Origin: Polyangium spumosum
GTDB lineage: Bacteria; Myxococcota_A; Polyangia; Polyangiales; Polyangiaceae
Length of the DNA stretch: 64,000 nucleotides
Assembly (NCBI RefSeq): GCF_009649845.1
Contig: NZ_WJIE01000003.1
Coordinates: 372,001-436,000 of the forward strand
Reading direction: 5' to 3'
Shown here: positions 31,748 through 40,080 of the stretch, piece after piece
How the letters are laid out: each line of letters begins with the position of its first letter
Numbering within the stretch: position 1 is the stretch's first letter
Made by a program: the position numbers and the translations under genes
Notes under the pieces: generated by a model
The model's database searches: none
What the model was told of the DNA's origin: nothing
Seen by the model: the letters and a program-made list of their open reading frames with translations, nothing else

Positions 31748-33022
31748 TCACGACCGCCTCCAGGAGAGCAGCACCGACAAGCCTTCGAGCTCCCTGGGCA
31801 TGAGGAAACAGATCGCCTTCTCCCGGAGCACGGCCCCCCACTCGCGCGCGTCCTCGCCCGCCCCGGAGCCCGCCCCCGCGATCCGATAAAAATCCACCGG
31901 CCCGCCGAACCGGTGTCGAAACGGCGGATTCGGCGAAGACACGAGCCGCATGCCCCGGAGCGCGTGCTCACGCACGAGGCGAAGCCGCCCCGGGCTCGAG
32001 AGGACGGTGCCTTCGAGGGGGAGTTTGTCCGAGGTGCGATGCTTGAGGACCACCACGTAAAGCTCGGTGGCCCCGAGGGCCTCTTGCGGCAGATCCCCCG
32101 CGACGAGGCGCCCATTCTCGGCGACGAACGAGATCGCGGGCTCCTCGGGCAGAGGCACCCGGGCGCGCGCGGAGATCTCGTCGAGCACGAGGTTGAAGAC
32201 GCGGGCGAGATCGTGGTGATCGTAGGCAGGGGGCGAGAACGGCGCGGAGCGCTCGTCGAGCAGGCCGAGCTCCAGCGCGAAGCCGCGCAGCGCCGAATAC
32301 ACGGGATACGGGTGCAGGTGCAGCCCGCGATCGATGTCGCCGAGCAACGCGCCGAGCTTGCGGGCCTCGACGCGCACCCGAAAGAGCGACGTCGCCGAGT
32401 TGCCCTGCGCGATGGCCTCGAGCGCGAGCTCGTCGAGCGCGCCTTCGATCTCGGCGAGCTCGCCGCGCAGGCGCTCGAGCCGCCGCGCGAGGTAAGGCGT
32501 GGGCCCAATCCGCACGAGCGGCGGGATGAAATCGGGCGAGAGGCGGAACTGGCCCCCGGTCGTGAGCTCGAACTGGCCGAGCTCGGCCCGGCCCATGCTG
32601 CCCTCCATGCTCGGCTCGCAGGAGAGCACGACGCGAAGAGAGACGCGCGGGATCTCCTTGGGGGAAGGCGGCTCGAGCGCCCCCTCCGCGCTCTCCTCGT
32701 CGTCCGGAGGCAATACGTGGGCGAAGACCTCGACGCGCCTCTTCCCGGCGGCCTTGAGATCGAGCGGCGCGCTGAGCCGGGCATTACCCGGCACGTCGAC
32801 GAGGGAGCCGTCCGGCAGGACCGCCGTGAGGCCAAAGACCCAGAGCACGCCGCTCCTGGGGTCGTCGCCGTTCCATTCGAGGCGCGCGATCCCGGTGAGG
32901 GGCAAACCAATATGACCCGCGCGCAGCGCGGCTTCGGCCGAGAGCGCCTCCTCGAGACCGAGGAAATGCTCGGGGAGCAGGACCTGCCCGATCCGCCATT
33001 TCGGCCGTGCCAGCGCCGCCAC
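31748..33022 (-). CDS. tssK: Type VI baseplate protein TssK
   Basis: The 424-residue protein (GTG start) opens with KWRIGQVLLPEHFLGLEEAL, the WxxGxxLxPxHF signature of TssK. A beta-sandwich follows with GLPLTGIARLEWN and a helical middle (RLERLRGELAEIEGALDELA). The C-terminal receptor-binding domain includes HRTSDKLPLEGTVLSSPGRL. TssK trimers link the baseplate to the TssM/TssL membrane complex. Order Hcp-K-E is usual for type VI operons. Confidence 0.9.
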   Translation of the reverse strand: MAALARPKWRIGQVLLPEHFLGLEEALSAEAALRAGHIGLPLTGIARLEWNGDDPRSGVLWVFGLTAVLPDGSLVDVPGNARLSAPLDLKAAGKRRVEVFAHVLPPDDEESAEGALEPPSPKEIPRVSLRVVLSCEPSMEGSMGRAELGQFELTTGGQFRLSPDFIPPLVRIGPTPYLARRLERLRGELAEIEGALDELALEAIAQGNSATSLFRVRVEARKLGALLGDIDRGLHLHPYPVYSALRGFALELGLLDERSAPFSPPAYDHHDLARVFNLVLDEISARARVPLPEEPAISFVAENGRLVAGDLPQEALGATELYVVVLKHRTSDKLPLEGTVLSSPGRLRLVREHALRGMRLVSSPNPPFRHRFGGPVDFYRIAGAGSGAGEDAREWGAVLREKAICFLMPRELEGLSVLLSWRRS

Positions 33023-33034
33023 GGTTCGTCCCGG

Positions 33035-33604
33035 CTAGCTCTGCGCCAAGCCCCAGAGCTTGGCGAAGTTCTTCCCCTTGCCGACGGCGACCTGGAGCGA
33101 CTGCGCCGAGGGCTGGGGCTTGATACCGGTGTTGAAGGTGAAGTTGATGGGCGACTGCACCTCGGTGGAGGCGTCGTCCGCGACCGAGAGGTTCAGGTCG
33201 TCGCCCCGCTTCTCGAGGATCCCGTTCATGGTCGTCGAGTTCGAGTGGAAGCAGAGGTAATACTCCTTCTGCACCGGGTCGTACTCGTAGACCGAGAACT
33301 GGAACGTGACGAGCACGTTGGTCATCGACGTGTAGATCAAGAGCGCGATGCTCTGCTTGTTGGTCGCAGAGACCTGCCCCGTCAGATACACCGCGTCGGT
33401 GACGCCCGTCTCCCAGAGGATGTCCCGGAGGACCGCGACGACCGCGAGGTCCTCGGTCGGGTTCATCGGGTTCTTGCACGTGAGATCGGCGGTGAGCTTC
33501 GTGTCGCCGACCTTCAGCTCCGTGATGAATCCGACGGACGTCTGCTTGTCCTTCTTGTAGTTGAAGCCCTGATAAACGTCGAGGACTTTACGAAATTCCG
33601 GCAT
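33035..33604 (-). CDS. Hcp-like tube protein (TssD)
   Basis: The 189-residue product is all beta with a central YDPVQKEYYLCFHSNSTTMN segment and an SPINFTFNTGIKP motif near the end; there is no signal peptide. It lies directly after TssB and TssC, where Hcp, the hexameric inner-tube ring, is normally encoded, and the size fits a slightly long Hcp. The N-terminus (FRKVLDVYQGFNYKKDKQT) lacks the common IFLKID start, so another beta tube-like accessory is possible. Confidence 0.6.
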   Translation of the reverse strand: MPEFRKVLDVYQGFNYKKDKQTSVGFITELKVGDTKLTADLTCKNPMNPTEDLAVVAVLRDILWETGVTDAVYLTGQVSATNKQSIALLIYTSMTNVLVTFQFSVYEYDPVQKEYYLCFHSNSTTMNGILEKRGDDLNLSVADDASTEVQSPINFTFNTGIKPQPSAQSLQVAVGKGKNFAKLWGLAQS

Positions 33605-33647
33605 GGCCGCTCATCCTTTCTACGGTTTGTCGCCCTTTACGCCCGTC

Positions 33648-35294
33648 TCAGGGCCCGCCCAGGGCCGCTTCGAGCCGGAGCTCGACGTCCATTCCTTCGA
33701 ATTGCGCGTGCGGCAGGACCGAGATGATCGACTTGTACCAGCCGAACGGACCAGGCTTCGGCTCCACGGTGACGTTCACGGCCTTGAACGGATAGAACCG
33801 CAAGGTCAGGTCGTCCGGGTTCACGACCGTCGTGACGTAGCCGCCGAGCCAGTTGGCGAGCACCTGCTGGATGTACGTCCCGTCGGCCGTGCTGCCGATG
33901 TACTCGCGCATCATGCGCTTGACGAAATGCGCGATGCGCGTGATCGAGAACGTGTACGCGAGGTTCGTCACGAGGTGCGCGTTCTTCGTGCTCAGGTCCT
34001 CCACGAAGGTGCGCGGCTTCTTGATCGACTGCGAGCTGAAGAACGTGGCCACCGACTCGTTCTTCTTGTGCACGAGCGGGATGAAGCCGCTCGAGGCGAA
34101 CTGCAGCTCGCGGTAATCGGGGATCGCGATCTCCACGGGCGGCTGCACGTTCTCGTAGCCGTTTTTCTCGTACGTGTAGACCGTGAGGCCCTCGACGATG
34201 CCGCCGCCGCGCGGGCCGCGGATGTGCTGGGCCCAGCCGGATCCCTCGAAGGAGCGGACCATGTTCTTCGCGAAGAGGATGGCCGCGTTGCCCCAGAGGA
34301 AATTGCTCGCGTCGTCGGTGCGGCCCGGATGAACCGTCTCCTTGTAACCCACGGCGTTGCCCGGCTCGAGCTTGTACGCGTGGCCGTAGGGGCGGCGCAG
34401 GAGGTACCGCGGCAGCACGAGCCCGATGTACGCGGCATAGTCGGTGTCGCGCAGCTCGTTGTATTTGCCGAAGTGCGGGTGCGTGAGCACCGCTTCGAGG
34501 TCGCCGATCTCCGCGACCTCCTGCATCGTCTTGCAGGGCGTGAAGAACGTGGGGGAGACCGCGGAGACGAACGGGCAATGGGAGGCGTTCGCCACGCGGC
34601 CCATGGCCCTGAGCCAGTCGATGTCCTCGTCCGACGAGTCGAACTCGTAGAGGCCGATCATCGTGGCGAAGGGCTTTCCGCCGTACCGATCGTACTCCTG
34701 GATGTAGACCTTGTTGAAGAGCGAGCCGCCGAAGATGTCGGTGTCGTGATCGATGACGTCGGCGCCGATCTCCGCCTTGCTCCCGTCGAGGAAATCGATG
34801 ATGACGTCCTCGCTCTCGACGCCGGACGCGAGGTGGTGCAGCCCCCGCCACGTCGACTCGAGCGCCTGGAAATCGTCGTCGTGGAAGACGTCGTCGAGGT
34901 GCTTGCCGAGCTTCTCGTCGACCTTCTGCGCGACGAGCGCGATCGCCTCCACGACATTCGAATAACTCGCGAAGGCGTGCAAGGGATCGATGTCGTCGCC
35001 GCGCGAGAGCGTGAGCTCGTCGCTGCAGTTGACGAGCAGCGCCGCGAGGTCGTTCATGAACCGCGCGCCGTCGTTGATGTTGACGTTGCGATCGTCGAAC
35101 TTGAGCGGGGCGAGGGCGCCCGAATCGTCCGAGAGGGTGAGCGCGCCGGGGTCCGGCGTCGCGGGCGCGGCCGCCGGCTGGACCTCGCTGATGAGCAGCT
35201 TCAGCGAGTCGCCTTCCTTGAGATCACCCGGGGTCTCACCGAATGCGCCGAGCAGATCCGCCTTGAGCTCTTCGGCTGTTCTTTGCGTAGACAT
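33648..35294 (-). CDS. tssC: Type VI contractile sheath large subunit TssC
   Basis: A 548-residue protein with strong TssC hallmarks: ALESTWRGLHHLASGVES, FGGSLFNKVYIQEYDRYGGK, FATMIGLYEF, NASHCPFVSAVSP, RYLLRRPYGHAYK, NFLWGNAAILFAKN and the C-terminal LANWLGGYVTTVVNPDDL. TssB and TssC together form the sheath that contracts to fire the needle. The N-terminal about 90 residues are an extension rich in Ala, Pro and Asp. It follows TssB by 15 bases. Confidence 0.95.
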   Translation of the reverse strand: MSTQRTAEELKADLLGAFGETPGDLKEGDSLKLLISEVQPAAAPATPDPGALTLSDDSGALAPLKFDDRNVNINDGARFMNDLAALLVNCSDELTLSRGDDIDPLHAFASYSNVVEAIALVAQKVDEKLGKHLDDVFHDDDFQALESTWRGLHHLASGVESEDVIIDFLDGSKAEIGADVIDHDTDIFGGSLFNKVYIQEYDRYGGKPFATMIGLYEFDSSDEDIDWLRAMGRVANASHCPFVSAVSPTFFTPCKTMQEVAEIGDLEAVLTHPHFGKYNELRDTDYAAYIGLVLPRYLLRRPYGHAYKLEPGNAVGYKETVHPGRTDDASNFLWGNAAILFAKNMVRSFEGSGWAQHIRGPRGGGIVEGLTVYTYEKNGYENVQPPVEIAIPDYRELQFASSGFIPLVHKKNESVATFFSSQSIKKPRTFVEDLSTKNAHLVTNLAYTFSITRIAHFVKRMMREYIGSTADGTYIQQVLANWLGGYVTTVVNPDDLTLRFYPFKAVNVTVEPKPGPFGWYKSIISVLPHAQFEGMDVELRLEAALGGP

Positions 35295-35309
35295 GATCGT
35301 TCCTCGACC

Positions 35310-36248
35310 TCAGATCTCGAGCATCTTGTAATTGTCCTTCGCCCACTTCTGGAGCTCCTTGAGCCCGTCGGGCGAGGCGATCGCGCGCTTCATCTGGGCC
35401 CGCAGCTCGGGGCGGTTGCGCAGCATCGACTGGAGCTCGAGCATCATCAGCTTGATGACGCGCAGGCGCTGGAGCTCGGGGATGCTGCTTGCCACGGCGT
35501 CCGGCGAGAAATCCCTCATCGACGCGAAGGGCACCGTGCGCTCCGCGCTCACCGGGATCGGCTTCGTGAACGAGAGGACGAAGACCCGGCTCTTCGACGT
35601 CTCGTCGTCGTTCTCGTCGGCCACCGGCGCGGGCACCTGGTCCGCGGGGAGCACGATCTGGCGATTGCGCAAGAGGCCCGTCACGAGGCCGACCTTCTTG
35701 CGGGTCGACGGATCGACCGTATCGCCCACGACCTCGCCGGAGAACGTGATCGTCGCGCCCTGAACCGTCAGGTTGCCCGCGTCGTCGATCGCGCTCACCT
35801 CGAGCGTGCCGCCCACGACGATCTGGCCGTCGACGCGGCTGAGGCCGTTGTCCTCCGGCGTGCTCTCGAAATGCGCCGCGCCGGTGATCGGATACTTGCC
35901 AGGCTCCTTGCGGGCGATGGCGCCGCTCGGGACCGTGCAGACGATACGGTCGAGCGTGACCGTGCCGGGCAGCGTCGATTTGAGGTGCGAGAGCGCCTTC
36001 GGCAAATGCCAGGTGGGGACGACTTCGTGGAGGTGATCGTCGACGGTCGTCCCGCGCTTGATGGAGCGGACGCTCCGCTCGGAGAGGGCCGGGAGCAGCC
36101 CCGCCGCGCGCTTGGAGCGGCCCTCGAATTCACCCAGGACCAGGATCCGGTAGGGCAGCTTTTCCTGCTGCGGCGTGCCGGTGATGTTGGTCCGGTAGGT
36201 GATGGTGAGCCTGGACTTGAAGATCTGGTCCTGGATGTACTTGCTCAA
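35310..36248 (-). CDS. tssB: Type VI sheath small subunit TssB, enlarged
   Basis: Start codon TTG 36248 with GGAGAA upstream. Residues about 10-45 (LTITYRTNITGTPQQEKLPY then RILVLGEFEGRS) and about 245-312 (FASMRDFSPDAVASSIPEL and a helical end) match TssB, which is usually about 160-180 residues. Here the protein has 312: an insert of roughly 140 residues, itself beta-rich (GGTLEVSAIDDAGNLTVQG, TITFSGEVVGDTVDP), separates the two conserved parts. The insert may decorate the sheath surface. It heads the structural part of the operon after a 179-base gap. Confidence 0.85.
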   Translation of the reverse strand: MSKYIQDQIFKSRLTITYRTNITGTPQQEKLPYRILVLGEFEGRSKRAAGLLPALSERSVRSIKRGTTVDDHLHEVVPTWHLPKALSHLKSTLPGTVTLDRIVCTVPSGAIARKEPGKYPITGAAHFESTPEDNGLSRVDGQIVVGGTLEVSAIDDAGNLTVQGATITFSGEVVGDTVDPSTRKKVGLVTGLLRNRQIVLPADQVPAPVADENDDETSKSRVFVLSFTKPIPVSAERTVPFASMRDFSPDAVASSIPELQRLRVIKLMMLELQSMLRNRPELRAQMKRAIASPDGLKELQKWAKDNYKMLEI

Positions 36249-36427
36249 GATCGGTTCTCCTTCCCCACCAGTCGTGGAAACGACACAAGACGCCTTCCGG
36301 TTTCACCGGTATGCGCTTGGGCCCCCCTCGTGAGAAAACCCGAGGACCGAACCGTGGGGGCTCGGGGCTTTACGGTTCCAATCGCGCATACGGTTTCACG
36401 AGCGCGCTCGTCGGGACAAATTTGCCG

Positions 36428-37324
36428 TCACATCGAGCGATCGGGCGGGCGCCCCTCGAACAAGGTGTGGACCTCGGAAGGCCTCGATTTCGCAAGCGGA
36501 TCCCAGCCGAGCTCGCCCGGCCCGCGGACGACGAGCTTGCCCGACGCCTCGTGATCGACGAGCAACACGCGCAGGTGAACGGCCGCGCCGGAGAGCGCGG
36601 GCAGGACGCGCGCGAAGAGGCGCGCGCGGGCCTCACGGGTCCACGGCTCGTCCGCCCAGGTCCTCGACGCGTCCGTGACCAGAATGGCGTCGACCCCGGG
36701 CACCGAGACCTCCGCCTCGCCGCCGAGCGCGGAGATCCCCAGCGTGGCCTGGCCGATACGCGCGTCGGGCGCCGGCAGGCGGCGCTCGTGCCCGGCGCGC
36801 CGCACCGATACTTCGAGCTCGGGATAGACCTTGCGAAAGAGCCAGCCGAGCGTGATCGGCGACGAGGGGCGGGCGAGCGTGAATGCCGAGCGGCGCAAGG
36901 AGGCGTGGCGCGGCACGAGGCGCTCGTTTTCGACGGGCGCGCTCGCCTCGGCGTGATCCCCGAGGAGGCGGTGATCGGCGAGCGCGACGACCCCTTCGAG
37001 CGAAGGGCCCGCGAGGGGATGCGCGAAGATTTCGGTGAAATAGGAGGGCAGCGGGGTCGTGACCGCGCGCAGGCCGAGGTTCAGCGTGATCTCGATCTCG
37101 GCCCCGACGAACGCGACCGCGCGTACGAGCGTGGGCTCGAGCGCGAGCGAGGGGTGGCTACGAAATCGCAGGCGACGCTCGGGGAAACGCGAGCGGAGCA
37201 AGGCGACGAGGGCCGGGAGCTCGAAGGCGGGCGCGGCGCGCGATAGAGCCTCCTCCAGCGCGGCGACCCCCGCGCCGGCAGGCGCAGGCGGCATTTCGGA
37301 GGAGAGCGGCGACGGCCCGTCCAT
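36428..37324 (-). CDS. tssG: Type VI baseplate protein TssG (ImpH/VasB)
   Basis: The 298-residue protein includes LRFRSHPSLALEPTLVRAV and ITLNLGLRAVTTPLPSYFTE, corresponding to the conserved RF...G...PLP-x-Y/F region of TssG, then basic loops and PGELGWDPLA near the end. TssG wraps with two TssF copies in the baseplate wedge. It begins 3 bases after the TssA-like stop. The 179 bases between it and TssB hold no gene; an inverted repeat (GAACCGT 36349-36355, ACGGTTC 36372-36378) is the only feature. Confidence 0.75.
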   Translation of the reverse strand: MDGPSPLSSEMPPAPAGAGVAALEEALSRAAPAFELPALVALLRSRFPERRLRFRSHPSLALEPTLVRAVAFVGAEIEITLNLGLRAVTTPLPSYFTEIFAHPLAGPSLEGVVALADHRLLGDHAEASAPVENERLVPRHASLRRSAFTLARPSSPITLGWLFRKVYPELEVSVRRAGHERRLPAPDARIGQATLGISALGGEAEVSVPGVDAILVTDASRTWADEPWTREARARLFARVLPALSGAAVHLRVLLVDHEASGKLVVRGPGELGWDPLAKSRPSEVHTLFEGRPPDRSM

Positions 37325-37327
37325 GCG

Positions 37328-38329
37328 TCAGGTCCCGACGAAGGCGTCGAGGTCGACCTGGTAGAGCTGTTCGAGGGCCTGCCACGCGGGGCCGCCCTCG
37401 GCCTCCCAGTGGGGCGCGATATCGCCGATGTGGGACGAGAGGAGGCGGAAATGGGGCGCGAGCAGCGCAGGCAGGTAGAGGCGCGGATCGAAGCGCTCGA
37501 CGACCCGGCGCACGTCCTGGGCCACGATGGCGGCCTTGCCCATCTCGCCGCGCTGGACGAGCAGCTCGAAGGCCTCGAGCTTGCGAATGAACTGCTCGAG
37601 CGCGGCCGAGACCTCGATGGTGCGCACGGGCGGCGCGCTGGGAACTGGTTTTTCGGAGTCGTACAATGACTCGGGCGCGAGCGGCTCCTCGGCCTCGGGA
37701 GGGGCCGCGGCCTCCTCCTCGATCGGCGCGAGGGAGGGCGCTTCGGGCAGCGGCTCCGCCGGGGCGGGCGGAGGCGCAGGAGGGGGCGGCGGCATTCGCT
37801 GGAAGACGCTCTCGGTGCGCGCGCGGAGCGCGGCGAGCTCACGCACGCAGAGCGAGGATTCGATCGCGGCCGTGAGGGCCCCGAGCGCCGCCTCGGCTTC
37901 GGCGGCGGTCCTCGCTGGCAAATCGCGCGGGATCGTGGCGGCCCAGGTCTTCCACGTCGCGTCACGCTTGGCCTCGTGGAAATCGATCGAGGCGCGGATC
38001 CCTCGAAAGAGCAGCGTGAAGGCGGAGTCGGCGACGCGCGCCTTGCGCTGTTCCGGGCGGAGCGCGCGAAAACCCTCCGCGAGCGACAATCGCGTGATCG
38101 CGAGGATCTCGGGCAACGCGGAGGGGCCACGCTCGGCGAAGACGCCGAGCAGGAAGGCCGCGACGAGCCGAGCGTCGGTGGCGCCGTCTTCGATCAGGAG
38201 GGCGGCGCGCTCGGCGGCGGCGCGGAGCTCGCCCCCCTGGGCGAGGCGCAACGTGTCGTCGACGGCCGCGGAGGTCGCATCCATTCCAGGGCCGGCGAGG
38301 GCGCGCGAGACGAGGTTCGGATCGAGCAT
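37328..38329 (-). CDS. TssA-like type VI assembly protein (ImpA/VasJ type)
   Basis: A 333-residue protein with a helical N-terminal half (LRAAAERAALLIEDGATDAR, GFRALRPEQRKARV), a long Pro/Ala/Glu linker (about 178-235) and a helical C-terminal domain (FELLVQRGEMGKAAIVAQDV, FDPRLYLPALLAPHF). That C-terminal pattern is typical of TssA-family caps and chaperones that guide tail polymerisation. It lies just upstream of TssG. The N-terminus is diverged from classical ImpA, so the subtype is uncertain. Confidence 0.65.
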   Translation of the reverse strand: MLDPNLVSRALAGPGMDATSAAVDDTLRLAQGGELRAAAERAALLIEDGATDARLVAAFLLGVFAERGPSALPEILAITRLSLAEGFRALRPEQRKARVADSAFTLLFRGIRASIDFHEAKRDATWKTWAATIPRDLPARTAAEAEAALGALTAAIESSLCVRELAALRARTESVFQRMPPPPPAPPPAPAEPLPEAPSLAPIEEEAAAPPEAEEPLAPESLYDSEKPVPSAPPVRTIEVSAALEQFIRKLEAFELLVQRGEMGKAAIVAQDVRRVVERFDPRLYLPALLAPHFRLLSSHIGDIAPHWEAEGGPAWQALEQLYQVDLDAFVGT

Positions 38330-38367
38330 ATCGAAGGCCGCGGACCGGACGTGTATGTCGGGACGAA

Positions 38368-40020
38368 CTAGGCGTCCCCGAGCAACTGCGCCCGGAGGGA
38401 GGTCAGGTCACGAAACACGGGGCTACCCGCCTTCCGCAGGAGGGTGCCCGAGGAGTATTGCCGATGGCACCAGTCGAGGTCCACTTCCTGACCGACGCGC
38501 CGCGGGTGGAGGGGGAAGACGTCCACCCGCTCGGGGAGGAAATCCTCGCCGAGATCGGCGCGGATCGTGCGGGAGACGAGGCTCTGGACCTCCTTGTCGG
38601 AGGCCCCGCTCGCGCCGGTGAAGACGAGCAGGACGAAGGCCCAGCCGGCGCCCGGCTCTCCCGTGGGCACGGGCACGACGGCGGCGCCAGCGACGCCGGG
38701 CAGCATGGAGACGCGGGCCGTGACCTCGCTCGCCGGATAGACACGCGCGGCGCGGCGCGGCAGCAGGGTCGAGCCATACAGGAACTCGGTCCCGAGTTTG
38801 GCCAGAATGAAGAATCCTTCTTTTTCCGGCGAGGGGACGAAGATCCCGGTGCCGCCCACGGCGGGCTCGCCGCTGCCGCCGGCGTCGAGGAGGGCGTAAG
38901 GGCGGCCGGGCGCGGGCAAGGCGCGGGCGCTGCTGCTGCCGGGGCGGCGGGTCGAGAAGAGCAGGCAGCCGCCCGAGGCCGCGTCGACGAGGACATTGCC
39001 GACGAGGACCCGAGCGAGCTCGTTTTTTTTGACGAAATCGTTGTGGACCACCCAGTCGAGCGGCTCGTCGACGCTACGAAAGGCGTGGCGGAGGCGCGAG
39101 AGGCGCGCGGGCCTCCCGCGGAGGTGGGCCGCGAGGGCAGGCGAGACGCCGAGCGTGGTGATGGGCGCTTTTTCGAGGAGGCTCGGGTCTTCTTCGATTT
39201 CAGAGATCTTCAGATGGTGAAACGTCGCGCCCGCGAGCCAGGTCGACAGGAGCAGGGCCGGCATGTGTTGCTGCATCATAAAGCCCGGCGCCGCGAGGGC
39301 GTCGCCCGGGCCGATTCGATAGGCGAACACGGCGTCCCGCAGCGCGTTCTCGAGCGCCGGCGCGGCGGGGAGATCGACGGGGACGAGCACCGGCGCCCGC
39401 AGCGGGGAGAAGAGCCGGGCGCAAGGTTCGTCGGGCGCGTACGCATACGGAGGGGCGCGCAAGGCCGGGCCGCCCTCGACGAGGGGCAAGGCGAGCTTGT
39501 CGAAATCGCCGAGCGGCGGTGGATCATCGGGATCGAAGACGACGTGCGCCGGCGCGAGGGCCAAGAGGCGCGCGACGAGCGCGTGTTCGCCCGCGGGTTC
39601 GAGGATCGAGACGCAGAGGCCGAGGCGCAAGGCCGCGGCGAGGGCCACGACGAACGCGGGGCCGAGGGGAAGGACGAGGGCGATCGGCGCGCCCGCCTTG
39701 GCGCCGCGCTGCGCCCAGACGGCGGCGCACGCGGAGGCGCGGGCGTCGATCGCCGAGAACGAGAGCGAACGCGGCGCGGAACGTTCATACCAGACAAACG
39801 CCGGCCGACCCGCAGCGACGTGACGAGAGATGGCGTCGTGATAGAGATCCTGCGGGTTTCCTGGGCGGCTCCGGAGCGGCGGCCCCTTTTCGCAGGCGAA
39901 CGCGAAGAGGTCGGACCAGAAGGGATCGGGGGACGCGCAGCTCTCGGCGAGCCAGCCGAGCGAGGGGACGTCATCCTCGCGGGAGAGGTCGAGGCTCTGG
40001 ACGAGGGCGGGGATCTCCAT
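38368..40020 (-). CDS. ANL-superfamily (acyl-CoA synthetase-like) pseudoenzyme in the type VI operon
   Basis: The fold of an adenylate-forming enzyme is readable: FVWYERSAPRSLSFSAIDAR, the PIALVLPLGPAFVVALAAAL helix and a C-terminal RVYPASEVTARVSMLPGVAG block like the usual VxPxEIE...HPxV region. But the Ser/Thr/Gly-rich ATP loop is absent where expected (ARLFSPLRAPVLVPVDLPA), no YGxTE motif is seen, and the catalytic Lys of the last motif is replaced (PRRVGQEVDLDW). So adenylation is unlikely. ATG 40020 is preferred over 40062 for the start of the fold. Placement upstream of TssA suggests a structural or regulatory role. Confidence 0.6.
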   Translation of the reverse strand: MEIPALVQSLDLSREDDVPSLGWLAESCASPDPFWSDLFAFACEKGPPLRSRPGNPQDLYHDAISRHVAAGRPAFVWYERSAPRSLSFSAIDARASACAAVWAQRGAKAGAPIALVLPLGPAFVVALAAALRLGLCVSILEPAGEHALVARLLALAPAHVVFDPDDPPPLGDFDKLALPLVEGGPALRAPPYAYAPDEPCARLFSPLRAPVLVPVDLPAAPALENALRDAVFAYRIGPGDALAAPGFMMQQHMPALLLSTWLAGATFHHLKISEIEEDPSLLEKAPITTLGVSPALAAHLRGRPARLSRLRHAFRSVDEPLDWVVHNDFVKKNELARVLVGNVLVDAASGGCLLFSTRRPGSSSARALPAPGRPYALLDAGGSGEPAVGGTGIFVPSPEKEGFFILAKLGTEFLYGSTLLPRRAARVYPASEVTARVSMLPGVAGAAVVPVPTGEPGAGWAFVLLVFTGASGASDKEVQSLVSRTIRADLGEDFLPERVDVFPLHPRRVGQEVDLDWCHRQYSSGTLLRKAGSPVFRDLTSLRAQLLGDA

Positions 40021-40080
40021 GCGGCGCCGGGGCAGACGAGCAGGACGCTCGCCGCGGGGCAAGTTTTCCGCGAAGAGGCC

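Noticed and set aside
36349-36378. Inverted repeat GAACCGT / ACGGTTC between tssG and tssB
   Set aside because: The stem is short, has a 16-base loop and no U-tract. It could be an operator or attenuator but evidence is too thin for a feature call.
38368-40020. Functional acyl-CoA synthetase
   Set aside because: The ATP-binding loop and catalytic Lys are missing, so an active enzyme is not supported.
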